Shown here: piece after piece, positions 36,667 through 43,226 of the stretch
Layout of the letters: the number at the start of each line of letters is the position of its first letter
How positions within the stretch are numbered: position 1 is the stretch's first letter
Source of the DNA: JACKIC01 sp964392305
GTDB lineage: Bacteria > Planctomycetota > UBA1135 > UBA2386
DNA length: 64,000 nt
NCBI GenBank assembly: GCA_964392305.1
Contig: CAYMPV010000034.1
Location: forward strand, 4,331-68,330
Direction: 5' to 3'
Made by a program: the position numbers and the translations under genes
Notes under the pieces: generated by a model
Told to the model about the DNA's origin: nothing
Databases searched by the model: none
Seen by the model: only the letters and a program-made list of their open reading frames with translations

Positions 36667-38601
36667 TCACTCGATCCGCACGAGCCGCAACTGGTGCGCG
36701 TGCGCAGGGTCGACCGCGGGCACCGGCAACGTCATCCCAGGAGCCAGCGGCGGCGGGTTGGCGCGCACGAACGGTCCGGCCGCGACATTCGTTCCGGAGT
36801 TCGCCGAGGGCATGCTGAGCGGCGCGCCCAGGCACAGGAACGCGGCATCGAACGTGACTTCGTCGAACACGGCGACGAGGTGGTCACCGTCCTGCACGGC
36901 GTCGTAGCCGAGCCAGCCCACCTGGTGCATGCGCCACCCGTAGTCGAACGGCGCGGTCACGCCGCCCGGCGTCGACCGCCCCGGCTGCGACGGCGTCGGC
37001 GTGATCGAAGCCGCGCTGAGCCTGTGGTCCTCGCGCTGTCCGCTGGCCCAGTCCAGCCAGCGCGTGTGGTGCAGTTCGGTGCCCTCGGAGCGCATCGCCA
37101 GGTAGAGCACGTCGACGCGCGTGACGCCGGCGGCCTCTCGCGCGAAGACCGTCGGCAGATGGTCACCGGGCGCCCCCACGGTCGGGCCCGGGACGAACGT
37201 CGTTCCGGCGTCTTCACTCGTGGCGAGTCGCACGCCGTTCGCGGTTTCGTAGGCGTAGAAGATGCGCAGGCCCGGTCCCTGGCCGAGCACGGCGACGCTC
37301 GGGTCGCGGCCGACCAGGACCTCCTCGTCGACGAACCGATCGACGAGTTCGCCGCCGTACGGGCGCACCGCACAACGGAACTGCGTCGAACTGGTCCAGG
37401 TCAACCCCGGCGCGAACAGGGTCATGCCGTGGCCGATGACGAGATCGCCGCCTTCCGACCACGCGATGCCAGTCGTCAACGGCGCGCTGTCTGCCGGCCC
37501 TGACGACACGACCTGCGTTGCGCCGAACTGGAACCACGTCGGCGAACCATTGGCGTCGAACCCCACGGGCCGCGCCTCGGCGAGCCGCAGTTCGAACCGG
37601 TTGCCGCCGTCGACGCTGCACCAGTGGGCGACCGCGAGCGTGTAGTCGGCGGCCATCGCGACCTGCACGAGGCGCGACGGTCCGAGCCCGGCGTCGAGTT
37701 CGACCTCCTGCGCGAACGTCGCGCCGCGGTCGAAGCTGAAGCGCACGCGCACGCCGTCGTACTCGCTGCGGGCGACGCAGAGCACGTTGTAGAGCGCCGC
37801 CACCTCGTGGTCGCGCCAGTGGCCCGTGTCCGCCGCCGTTTCGACCGCGCCGCCGCCGGTCACGGCGCCCGTGATCCGGTCGTGCTGCATGCGCATCTCG
37901 TAGCGGTCGGGACTCATGCCGTGCACGCGGTTGCCCTCGTAGGCGACGATGCTCGTGCGATCACCGGACACGGCGATCGTCGGCAGGCCAAAACCCCAGG
38001 CATCGCTCGAGTAGATCGTCTCCCGCGACACCACGCCGGGATGCGTCGGCACCTGCGTCGCGAGCTGGTTGATCGCACTGCGCGGCCCGATGGCGACCTC
38101 GACGAGCGTGATGCCCGACGTCCACGCATTCACCGCAAGCACCTGGTCGCGGTCGATCTTGCCGGTGAGGGTGAGCCGCACGAAGCCGTCGCCGTTCGCG
38201 GCCAGCCAGCCACTTCCCGTCTGCAGCCCGGTGCCGAGCGGCACGATGCCGGCCGCGGCCAGCGATTCGACGCCGCCCGACGGCGCGTGCCCTCCGTCAC
38301 TCACATGCGCAACCGACACTGCGGTTCCCCCGGCCGCGCGCGGCGTCCACGACACCAGCTCGAACGAGAACGGTTCGCCGGCCGGTGTCGTCAGGCGGTA
38401 GTGCGCCTCGACGCGTGACGCACCGAGCGCCTGCAGGTCGACCGGCGGCAGCGGCGCTGCCGTCTCGGGGACCAACGCGACCGTCGCCGCGGTGACCAGC
38501 AGCCGGGGAGCTTGCCTCGGCGCCGCGTCACCAGCGCCGTTGCCGCAGGCGCCGAGCAGGAATGCCGCCGGGATCAGGATGCGGTGGAGGTTCGTCTTCA
38601 T
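36667..38601 (-). CDS. large lipoprotein with repeat-type (sialidase-like) fold, function unknown
   Basis: 644 residues from the ATG at 38601. Lipobox LLGAC puts the lipidated cysteine near residue 18. The body is beta-rich, with motifs like FSFDRGATFAQE and ATSEDAGTTFVPG that recall Asp-box repeats (SxDxGxTW) of sialidase-like propellers. No catalytic residues are evident. Another large lipoprotein at 59257-61140 shows the same kind of repeats. The frame remains open upstream to 38733, but no signal peptide is found there. It borders the low-GC island on its left. Confidence 0.78.
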   Translation of the reverse strand: MKTNLHRILIPAAFLLGACGNGAGDAAPRQAPRLLVTAATVALVPETAAPLPPVDLQALGASRVEAHYRLTTPAGEPFSFELVSWTPRAAGGTAVSVAHVSDGGHAPSGGVESLAAAGIVPLGTGLQTGSGWLAANGDGFVRLTLTGKIDRDQVLAVNAWTSGITLVEVAIGPRSAINQLATQVPTHPGVVSRETIYSSDAWGFGLPTIAVSGDRTSIVAYEGNRVHGMSPDRYEMRMQHDRITGAVTGGGAVETAADTGHWRDHEVAALYNVLCVARSEYDGVRVRFSFDRGATFAQEVELDAGLGPSRLVQVAMAADYTLAVAHWCSVDGGNRFELRLAEARPVGFDANGSPTWFQFGATQVVSSGPADSAPLTTGIAWSEGGDLVIGHGMTLFAPGLTWTSSTQFRCAVRPYGGELVDRFVDEEVLVGRDPSVAVLGQGPGLRIFYAYETANGVRLATSEDAGTTFVPGPTVGAPGDHLPTVFAREAAGVTRVDVLYLAMRSEGTELHHTRWLDWASGQREDHRLSAASITPTPSQPGRSTPGGVTAPFDYGWRMHQVGWLGYDAVQDGDHLVAVFDEVTFDAAFLCLGAPLSMPSANSGTNVAAGPFVRANPPPLAPGMTLPVPAVDPAHAHQLRLVRIE

Positions 38602-38755
38602 GGCGAGGGTAGGAGTCGGACGTCGGGGGTGGGAGAGTCTACCGGCCGGTCGGCCGCGCTGGCCGCGCCGAGTGCGGAGGGGGCCGTCAGCGGCGCAGCG
38701 GCTTGCGCGGGCCCAGCCTACACCATCGAGCACTGCAGGGACTCGGGGGGGCTGA

Positions 38756-38779
38756 GTGGCACGCTCGGCAGGACTCGAA
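38756..38779 (-). repeat. left attachment-site copy: tRNA-Arg 3'-end fragment
   Basis: The 24 bases here are identical to 43123-43146, the 3' part of the tRNA-Arg including its CCA. Similarity continues loosely about 12 bases to the left and stops where the T-stem sequence diverges. The rest of a tRNA is absent, so this is not a gene. Confidence 0.7.
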
Positions 38780-38792
38780 GTCGCAGCCGTAG

Positions 38793-38842
38793 GTTGTGCC
38801 AGGTCGTGCCACGTTGTGCCAGGATGTGTCTAGGTGTGCCAC
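38793..38842. repeat. five-unit 10-bp tandem array
   Basis: Five consecutive 10-bp units of the type GTTGTGCCAG, GTCGTGCCAC, GATGTGTCTA, close to one helical turn each. The same units recur in the two 67-bp repeats. Could be binding sites for a recombination or replication protein (inference). Confidence 0.6.
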
Positions 38843-38876
38843 GTGACCGAGCTTGTGGCGGCTCGGCGGGGTCGCG

Positions 38877-38943
38877 GTTGTGCCAGGTCGTGCCAGGATG
38901 TGTCAGGTTGTGACCAAGGCAGTTGCACACTGCATTGCACACT
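38877..38943. repeat. 67-bp direct repeat, left copy
   Basis: Matches 42993-43059 with five mismatches. It holds four 10-bp units, then a part containing TTGCACACTGCATTGCACAC, itself two copies of TTGCACACT. Lies inside the island, 97 bases from the left tRNA fragment. Confidence 0.75.
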
Positions 38944-38959
38944 CGGGGGCCGGCCCGCA

Positions 38960-39106
38960 CGGCGGCCTGAAGCCAACCTGGACGTCGAGGCGCTGATCAG
39001 GGCCACCGCCGAACGCACCTAGACGCTGGGAAACGTTGAGGCCGATCGGTTGCGCGACGGCATCCGCAAGGCCATCGGTGCGCTGCAGGTGGTGCTGAGT
39101 TCCTGA
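38960..39106 (+). pseudogene. gene remnant with an in-frame stop
   Basis: Reads as a protein-like C-terminus, EANLDVEALIRATAERT, then a TAG at 39020, then TLGNVEADRLRDGIRKAIG and ten more residues to TGA at 39104. Both halves are amphipathic and have high GC at third codon positions. Changing TAG to CAG would join them. No start is left upstream, where the 67-bp repeat lies, so this is a truncated and mutated gene end. The parent gene is not recognised. Confidence 0.4.
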
Positions 39107-39228
39107 CAGCCGGCACACGCCTGCATGTAGCCCTGATGACGATGCGCGACTATTCCGGTGCGGTCTCCGTAGCCAGCAGTTGGGCCGATGACTTCGCTGC
39201 CCAGGCAGCCCGAAGAGCGACGCCCTCG

Positions 39229-39558
39229 CTACCCCCCAAAGCCAAGCCACGTGATCAGGCTAGGAACGGGACGTTCCATTGGTTCCGGATCAAACCCGTA
39301 CCTGAAACTCCGCCCCCCACCAACAGCGACAATGCGGAACCTCGAGACCCGTCCTCTTATCTGTAGGCGCTGAAGGACACGCTCCCAGACATGGCCGGGG
39401 ACGGTCTCCTGGAACCCCTTCAAGACGTCTGGATGCAGATCCACCCCCACCGGCCATTCTCCATGCACTTGCCGAAATCCCTCGACTGCTCTACGGAATC
39501 GTACCCACTGCCCGTTTAACCCAATCAATCCTATCTCATCTTGCGGACTGCCACTCAA
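39229..39558 (-). CDS. small protein of unknown function
   Basis: About 105 residues with a protein-like core: RRAVEGFRQVHGEWP, DLHPDVLKGFQET, and SFRYGFDPEP at the end. The look is that of a small, widespread family with a WP..LHP..L pattern that I cannot name. There is no in-frame ATG; the frame opens with a TTG at 39558. An ATG at 39574 in another frame gives MTAVSFEWQSAR and then stops, and a one-base shift would join it to this frame, so the start may be frameshifted. The ~310-bp repeat R1 lies immediately upstream. Codon use is less GC-rich than outside the island. Confidence 0.5.
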   Translation of the reverse strand: MSGSPQDEIGLIGLNGQWVRFRRAVEGFRQVHGEWPVGVDLHPDVLKGFQETVPGHVWERVLQRLQIRGRVSRFRIVAVGGGRSFRYGFDPEPMERPVPSLITWLGFGG

Positions 39559-39578
39559 AGGACACCGCCGTCATATCT

Positions 39579-39897
39579 TGTACACCTTGCCTCATTCCTA
39601 CGCGCCCAAGGGCGGCAGACAGTGTGGATAGTCACGGTCTTGGCTGGAGAGGATGTGGCACCGTATGCGCGCTCGCTGAGCGACCACGCGTCCCAGCGAG
39701 CGGGTGGATATCATTCCTCAAGCCCAGCCCGAGCACAAGCCCCGCTCGGCGGCGACGAGGCGACGTTGCGCGGCGAGCGCATCATGGAAGGCGGCGCGCA
39801 GCCCCTCGGGCACCTTGGACATGTTGCCGGCGAACCGGCGAAGGCCACCGCGGCGCCGAAATCGGCCTCTGACAGACCGCCTACGGTCACGCCCGCG
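39579..39897. repeat. long direct repeat R1
   Basis: About 319 bases, strongly similar to R2 at 41199-41508. Both end on the left with TGTACACCTTGCCTCA, directly before a leftward gene. Read on the minus strand, R1 encodes AGVTVGGLSEADFGAAV and later LRAAFHDALAAQRRLVAAERGL, but an 8-base insertion relative to R2 breaks the frame. Confidence 0.75.
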
Positions 39898-40172
39898 TCG
39901 CGAACACGGCATCAACCCGTCGCTCTATTCTGGCAGACGTGCTGCGCGAGGTCTCGACGACGCCCGCGTCGAGGATCCGCGACCTCACTCCGACGGGTTG
40001 GCGGCGCCGGCAGGACGAGGTGATCGTCACCAGGACCGTCGAGCCAGCCGCGATGACCGCGATTGCGAATGTCGTCCGAAACCTGGCCTTCGGTCGGCAC
40101 TGACAACCGCGCCGACCGCGAAGGCATCCCTGCGCACGCATCAACTGCTCACTTCAAAGTGGGGCCCAACCC
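39898..40172. other. non-coding or remnant stretch between R1 and the next island gene
   Basis: 275 bases. A plus-strand frame reads ILADVLREVSTTPASRIRD and on to RNLAFGRH before a TGA, which looks protein-like but has no start or ribosome-binding site. No repeat, tRNA or terminator was found. Probably decayed coding DNA. Confidence 0.3.
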
Positions 40173-41195
40173 CTACCTGTGCGCACCCGGTGCTCCGGCC
40201 ATGCTGGAGGGGATCTCTGCAAACGCCCATTCTTCGACCCCATCAAATCTAGCCATCTCCCTGTAAGCGCCATCACTCGCGAGTTGTCCCCTCGTCAAGT
40301 TCATGAGCTCGGCGTCACCCTTCGCCTCTGCAGATGCCAAGAGAAGAATCAACCCCGCATATTCCTGATCCACCCCCTGGACCGCGATCGCCCGCACACG
40401 ATGCTCTTCGACGACACCAAGCGCTGACAGCCTCGCCTCGCCCGCGCGAGAACGTGCAAGTTGCAGCACACGCAACGATTCACTGAACTCCACAACAGAT
40501 TTCAATCGCGGAGGTAGGCCACCAGCCAGGAGCAAACTCTGGGCGGGGGTTAGCTCATTTGCAGACTCATGCATGCCATGCACAATCGCTGCGAACCCGC
40601 CGCCATTTGGGCCGCCAAGCACCCTATCAAGCCTCAGCCCACTATCGCAAAACGACTTATACTTCCCCCACAATGGCAAGCCCTGCTCGCGGGCCACACG
40701 CAGCGTCTGCCCAACTCCCTGAGTCGCGGCAACTGAGAATTCCCGCCAATCACTCTCGCAGGCCTCCGTTACCGGAAGCGGGCCCTCTCCGTCGAGTAGA
40801 CAGTACACCCGCACCTTCATTCTGTAGTTTCCAGCAAATCCGCTGCATCTCCAGTCCAGATCCACTCCCCTCCAAGAGCAACTCTCTCCAGCCTGAATTT
40901 GGCGACGCACCACCACAGGCCGACGTAGCCCCGACTGCTTTTTGCCCTCGTTTCGGCGTGCAATCGCCGCCGGCAACCCCCCCAAATCGTACCATCTGCC
41001 GTCCACGGACGCCTGGATCACAACAACGGGAAGCCCCTGAATCAAGGCTCCCTCACCCATTGCAGGACTGGCCGCCACAGCCCGCCAGTTGATTGGCTCG
41101 AATTCCTGACCATTCTCTACCGAAAGAGCAACGGAAACCCGCTGCCCGGAAGCCAGCGCCGCAAAACAAGAGAGGCAGAACAGCTTCACCAGCAC
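40173..41195 (-). CDS. exported protein of unknown function in the island
   Basis: About 340 residues from the GTG at 41195; a GTG two codons on is equally good. Signal peptide VLVKLFCLSCFAALASGQ. The mature part has no recognised motif; cysteines occur as pairs (CSWRGVDLDWRC, CLLDGEGPLPVTEAC), suggesting disulfides. The ribosome-binding site GAGGCAAGG lies in the left end of repeat R2, 9 bases before the start. The frame remains open through R2 to 41531, but that part belongs to the repeat. GC content is lower than in flanking genes. Function unknown. Confidence 0.65.
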   Translation of the reverse strand: MLVKLFCLSCFAALASGQRVSVALSVENGQEFEPINWRAVAASPAMGEGALIQGLPVVVIQASVDGRWYDLGGLPAAIARRNEGKKQSGLRRPVVVRRQIQAGESCSWRGVDLDWRCSGFAGNYRMKVRVYCLLDGEGPLPVTEACESDWREFSVAATQGVGQTLRVAREQGLPLWGKYKSFCDSGLRLDRVLGGPNGGGFAAIVHGMHESANELTPAQSLLLAGGLPPRLKSVVEFSESLRVLQLARSRAGEARLSALGVVEEHRVRAIAVQGVDQEYAGLILLLASAEAKGDAELMNLTRGQLASDGAYREMARFDGVEEWAFAEIPSSMAGAPGAHR

Positions 41196-41198
41196 GGG

Positions 41199-41508
41199 TG
41201 TACACCTTGCCTCACTTCTACGAGACCGGGGCGACAAACAGTCGGGATAGTCACGGTCTTGGATGGAGAGGATGTGGCACTGTATGAGCGCTCGCTGAGC
41301 GGCCACGCGTCCCAGCAAGCGGTAGACAGCATTCCTCAAACCCGGCCCGAGCACAAGCCCCCGCTCGGCGGAGACGAGGCGACGTTGCTCGGCGAGCGCA
41401 TCCTGGAAGGCTGCGCGCAGCTGCTCGGACACTCTGGGCATGACGCCGGCGAAGGACAACGCGGCGCCGAGATCGGCCTCTGACAGACCGCCTACGGTCA
41501 CGCCCGCG
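41199..41508. repeat. long direct repeat R2
   Basis: About 310 bases, similar to R1 at 39579-39897. Minus-strand reading is open: AGVTVGGLSEADLGAALS, MPRVSEQLRAAFQDALAEQR, then LVSAERGLVLGPGL. It directly precedes the exported-protein gene and carries its ribosome-binding site. Confidence 0.75.
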
Positions 41509-41715
41509 CGCAACATACCCAGGGCTTGCAATCACTCGGTAAGCCGTGCCTTGACTCGCAGCGCATGCTGCGGGCGATATTCGTCCTCCTTCCTGAGCAG
41601 GGGCTCAGGCGATGGAAGGCCGGCGTCGAGTCGCGGGAAGCGGACACACCCAGCCAGACATGTGCTTGCGAAGACGCTCGCCGGATCGTGAAGCTGACCC
41701 GGGCGTCGCCCAGCT
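41509..41715. other. stretch between R2 and the L7/L12-like gene
   Basis: 207 bases. On the minus strand a frame begins with a GTG in a four-base GTGA overlap with the gene to its right and runs 73 codons to 41498. Its product (KLGDARVSFTIRRASS and on) has biased, arginine- and serine-rich composition, so coding is doubtful. No other signal seen. Confidence 0.25.
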
Positions 41716-41937
41716 TCACACTCGCCTTGCGTGGAACCCAAGCTCTCGGGCCCTGTTCACGAATTCCTGCGCACCCCCCTCGGTAGCGAAGTCAACGCAA
41801 ACCGTCTTGCCCTCCATCACGGAGTCCACCATTGCTTTCGCCGCACCAAGCCCGGTCGGCACGAGATCCCTCAAGGCAAAGGCCGCGTCAACCTTGCGCG
41901 CACCATACTCCCACCCACTGACTTCGACCTTGGTCAT
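41716..41937 (-). CDS. small stand-alone L7/L12 C-terminal-like domain protein
   Basis: 73 residues. The segment ALRDLVPTGLGAAKAMVDSV resembles the helix-turn-helix of the ribosomal protein L7/L12 C-terminal domain (GLGLKEAKDLVD type), and the end ATEGGAQEFVNRARELGF matches its last helix. There is no N-terminal dimerisation domain. In the ribosome that domain binds translation GTPases; free copies occur in several bacteria with no settled function. The ATG at 41937 gives a compact domain; a longer frame to 41982 adds only arginine-rich sequence. Confidence 0.6.
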   Translation of the reverse strand: MTKVEVSGWEYGARKVDAAFALRDLVPTGLGAAKAMVDSVMEGKTVCVDFATEGGAQEFVNRARELGFHARRV

Positions 41938-42032
41938 CGCACTAGACCGCCGAGGAGACTCTCGCGAAACTCGGTCGCGCACGTGCTTGCGCCCGAGAAT
42001 GCCTCAACAAAGTAAGTCCGACAATTAGACCA

Positions 42033-42203
42033 CTAGATCAGACTAGCTGCACTTCTCCCTCTATTCCTTGCCCGGCCGGCGTCGTCTCGGACTTCGAGGT
42101 TTGGCGTACCGCGCCCGACCAATCCAGAGCTGTACCCAATACACGCAGCCGCCAATACGACAGAAACCCCAGAAAAACCGCGTCTCAAGGCAGGCTTCAT
42201 CAT
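42033..42203 (-). CDS. possible small exported peptide
   Basis: 56 residues. MMKPALRRGFSG leads into a hydrophobic stretch VSVVLAAACIGYSSGL that looks like a signal peptide or a lipoprotein signal with the cysteine at residue 21. The rest is short and charged. No clear ribosome-binding site. It lies between the L7/L12-like gene and another small gene on the same strand. Could be chance. Confidence 0.35.
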   Translation of the reverse strand: MMKPALRRGFSGVSVVLAAACIGYSSGLVGRGTPNLEVRDDAGRARNRGRSAASLI

Positions 42204-42233
42204 GCCTAGTCTATCAAGCTCTGTGCACCCCCT

Positions 42234-42446
42234 CTACCGATCACTTTCGGGCGACGCAGGCGGGTCACCCAACATGGCTGCGTAGTCCGCAGGCAGGGCA
42301 GCGTGGAGGCCAGCGAGGTGGCCATACCACCCACTCTCAACGGCGATGAGCATCGCCTGGAGCTTCGCCTCCACGCCAGGGAACCGCTGCGCAATGGCTC
42401 GATCCAGAGCCTCCAACAACTTCTCCTGGAACGGCGTAGCCCCCAT
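42234..42446 (-). CDS. small protein of unknown function
   Basis: 70 residues from the ATG at 42446: MGATPFQEKLLEALDRAIAQ and a second helical half ending ASPESDR. Predicted all-helical, soluble. The frame is open further upstream but that part overlaps the divergent gene. It diverges from the gene at 42532 across 85 bases, which may hold both promoters. Not recognised. Confidence 0.5.
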   Translation of the reverse strand: MGATPFQEKLLEALDRAIAQRFPGVEAKLQAMLIAVESGWYGHLAGLHAALPADYAAMLGDPPASPESDR

Positions 42447-42531
42447 GTCGCGGACATCATGGCACCGTTTTTCGAATTCGCAAGACCGATTCTCGGAGTC
42501 GAGTAACGGTCGGGGGTATGCTGTCTGCGCA

Positions 42532-42810
42532 ATGGAACCGGACCCGATCACCTTCCAAACCGACCGAGCGACCATCCTTCGCTGCCTTGGCGCCTTCGTC
42601 GCGGTCCTGCACGAGCGGGTAGCAGGAAGCGATGGGGCCCCAGGTTCCAACCTGCAGCTGCCCCTGGACCTGAACACGGACTTGATCGTCGAGAGCCTGC
42701 TCGCCTACGACCGAGGCATGGCCGGGGTCGACGCCGACCACGAATTCGACGAAGACCGCCGCCTGGCCGAGATCATCGCCACGTTGCGGCAGTTGCTCGA
42801 AACGCGGTAG
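42532..42810 (+). CDS. small acidic protein of unknown function
   Basis: 92 residues from the ATG at 42532. Composition is acidic with helical segments (TILRCLGAFVAVLHERV, LIVESLLAYDRGMAG, RLAEIIATLRQLLETR). Codon use is high-GC at third positions, unlike other island genes. It diverges from the 70-residue gene to its left. A small hairpin (CTGAC GGCG GTCAG at 42881-42894) lies 70 bases after the stop and might end transcription. Not recognised; a two-gene antitoxin-like pair is possible but unsupported. Confidence 0.5.
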   Translation: MEPDPITFQTDRATILRCLGAFVAVLHERVAGSDGAPGSNLQLPLDLNTDLIVESLLAYDRGMAGVDADHEFDEDRRLAEIIATLRQLLETR

Positions 42811-42992
42811 CGCGCCACGACCGAGGCCACACCCAAACAGCCAGTGCCGGGGGAGCTCTGAACCGCGAAGTCCGCGCCGACTGACGGCGGTCAGCGTCAG
42901 GACGTTTGGCAACTCAGCCGCTGCCGCTGCCTTCCTCTGGCAAGCGGGGGTCTACCGAGCATGCCAACCTCCCCAGGGAAGCCGCCGCGCCG

Positions 42993-43059
42993 GTTGTGCC
43001 ACGTTGTGCCAGGTCGTGTCAGGTTGTGACCAAGCCAGTTGCACACTGCATTGCACACT
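42993..43059. repeat. 67-bp direct repeat, right copy
   Basis: Matches 38877-38943 with five mismatches; same order of four 10-bp units followed by the TTGCACACT pair. It ends 63 bases before the tRNA-Arg region, so the two 67-bp copies are placed inside the tRNA-derived ends of the island. Confidence 0.75.
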
Positions 43060-43123
43060 GACCCCCCGCCACATCGCAGATCGCGTCCATTTGGCGATTC
43101 TCGGCCATCCTCGGGGGTCTGTG

Positions 43124-43199
43124 TGGCACGCTCGGCAGGACTCGAACCTGCGACCCTCGGTTCCGAAGACCGATGTTCTTCCAGCTGAACTACGAGCGC
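43124..43199 (-). tRNA. tRNA-Arg (anticodon UCG)
   Basis: Read on the minus strand: acceptor GCGCTCG pairs with CGAGCGT (first pair G-U), D-arm GTTC..GAAC, anticodon loop CTTCGGA with anticodon TCG (codon CGA), T-arm GCAGG TTCGAGT CCTGC, discriminator G, and an encoded CCA at 43124-43126. Total 76 bases. Its 3' end is duplicated at 38756-38779 and seems to be the attachment site of the island. Confidence 0.93.
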
Positions 43200-43226
43200 G
43201 GACATCCGCAAGTCTAGACAACCACC

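Larger units (their letters stand above)
38756..43199. mobile_element. integrated low-GC island at tRNA-Arg, no integrase seen
   Basis: Bounded on the right by an intact tRNA-Arg on the minus strand and on the left by a 24-bp exact copy of that tRNA's 3' end in the same orientation. This is the expected product of site-specific integration at a tRNA 3' end. A hand count of 40441-40500 gives 55% GC against about 70% for a housekeeping stretch at 15901-15960. Contents are small unknown genes, repeats and remnants. No tyrosine recombinase, transposase or phage gene is recognisable, so it is either a non-autonomous element or a decayed one. Confidence 0.6.

Noticed and set aside
33229..37503. 1,424-codon plus-strand open frame
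   Set aside because: Antisense to the S46 peptidase, the epimerase and a lipoprotein, all of which have clear motifs.
38793..38943. CRISPR-like array
   Set aside because: Units are 10 bp without spacers, so this is a direct tandem array rather than a CRISPR.
41532..41741. Minus-strand peptide PEPLLRKEDEYRPQHALR resembling the end of a bacterial sugar transferase
   Set aside because: Only a short similarity by eye, with no other conserved block and no start; could be chance.
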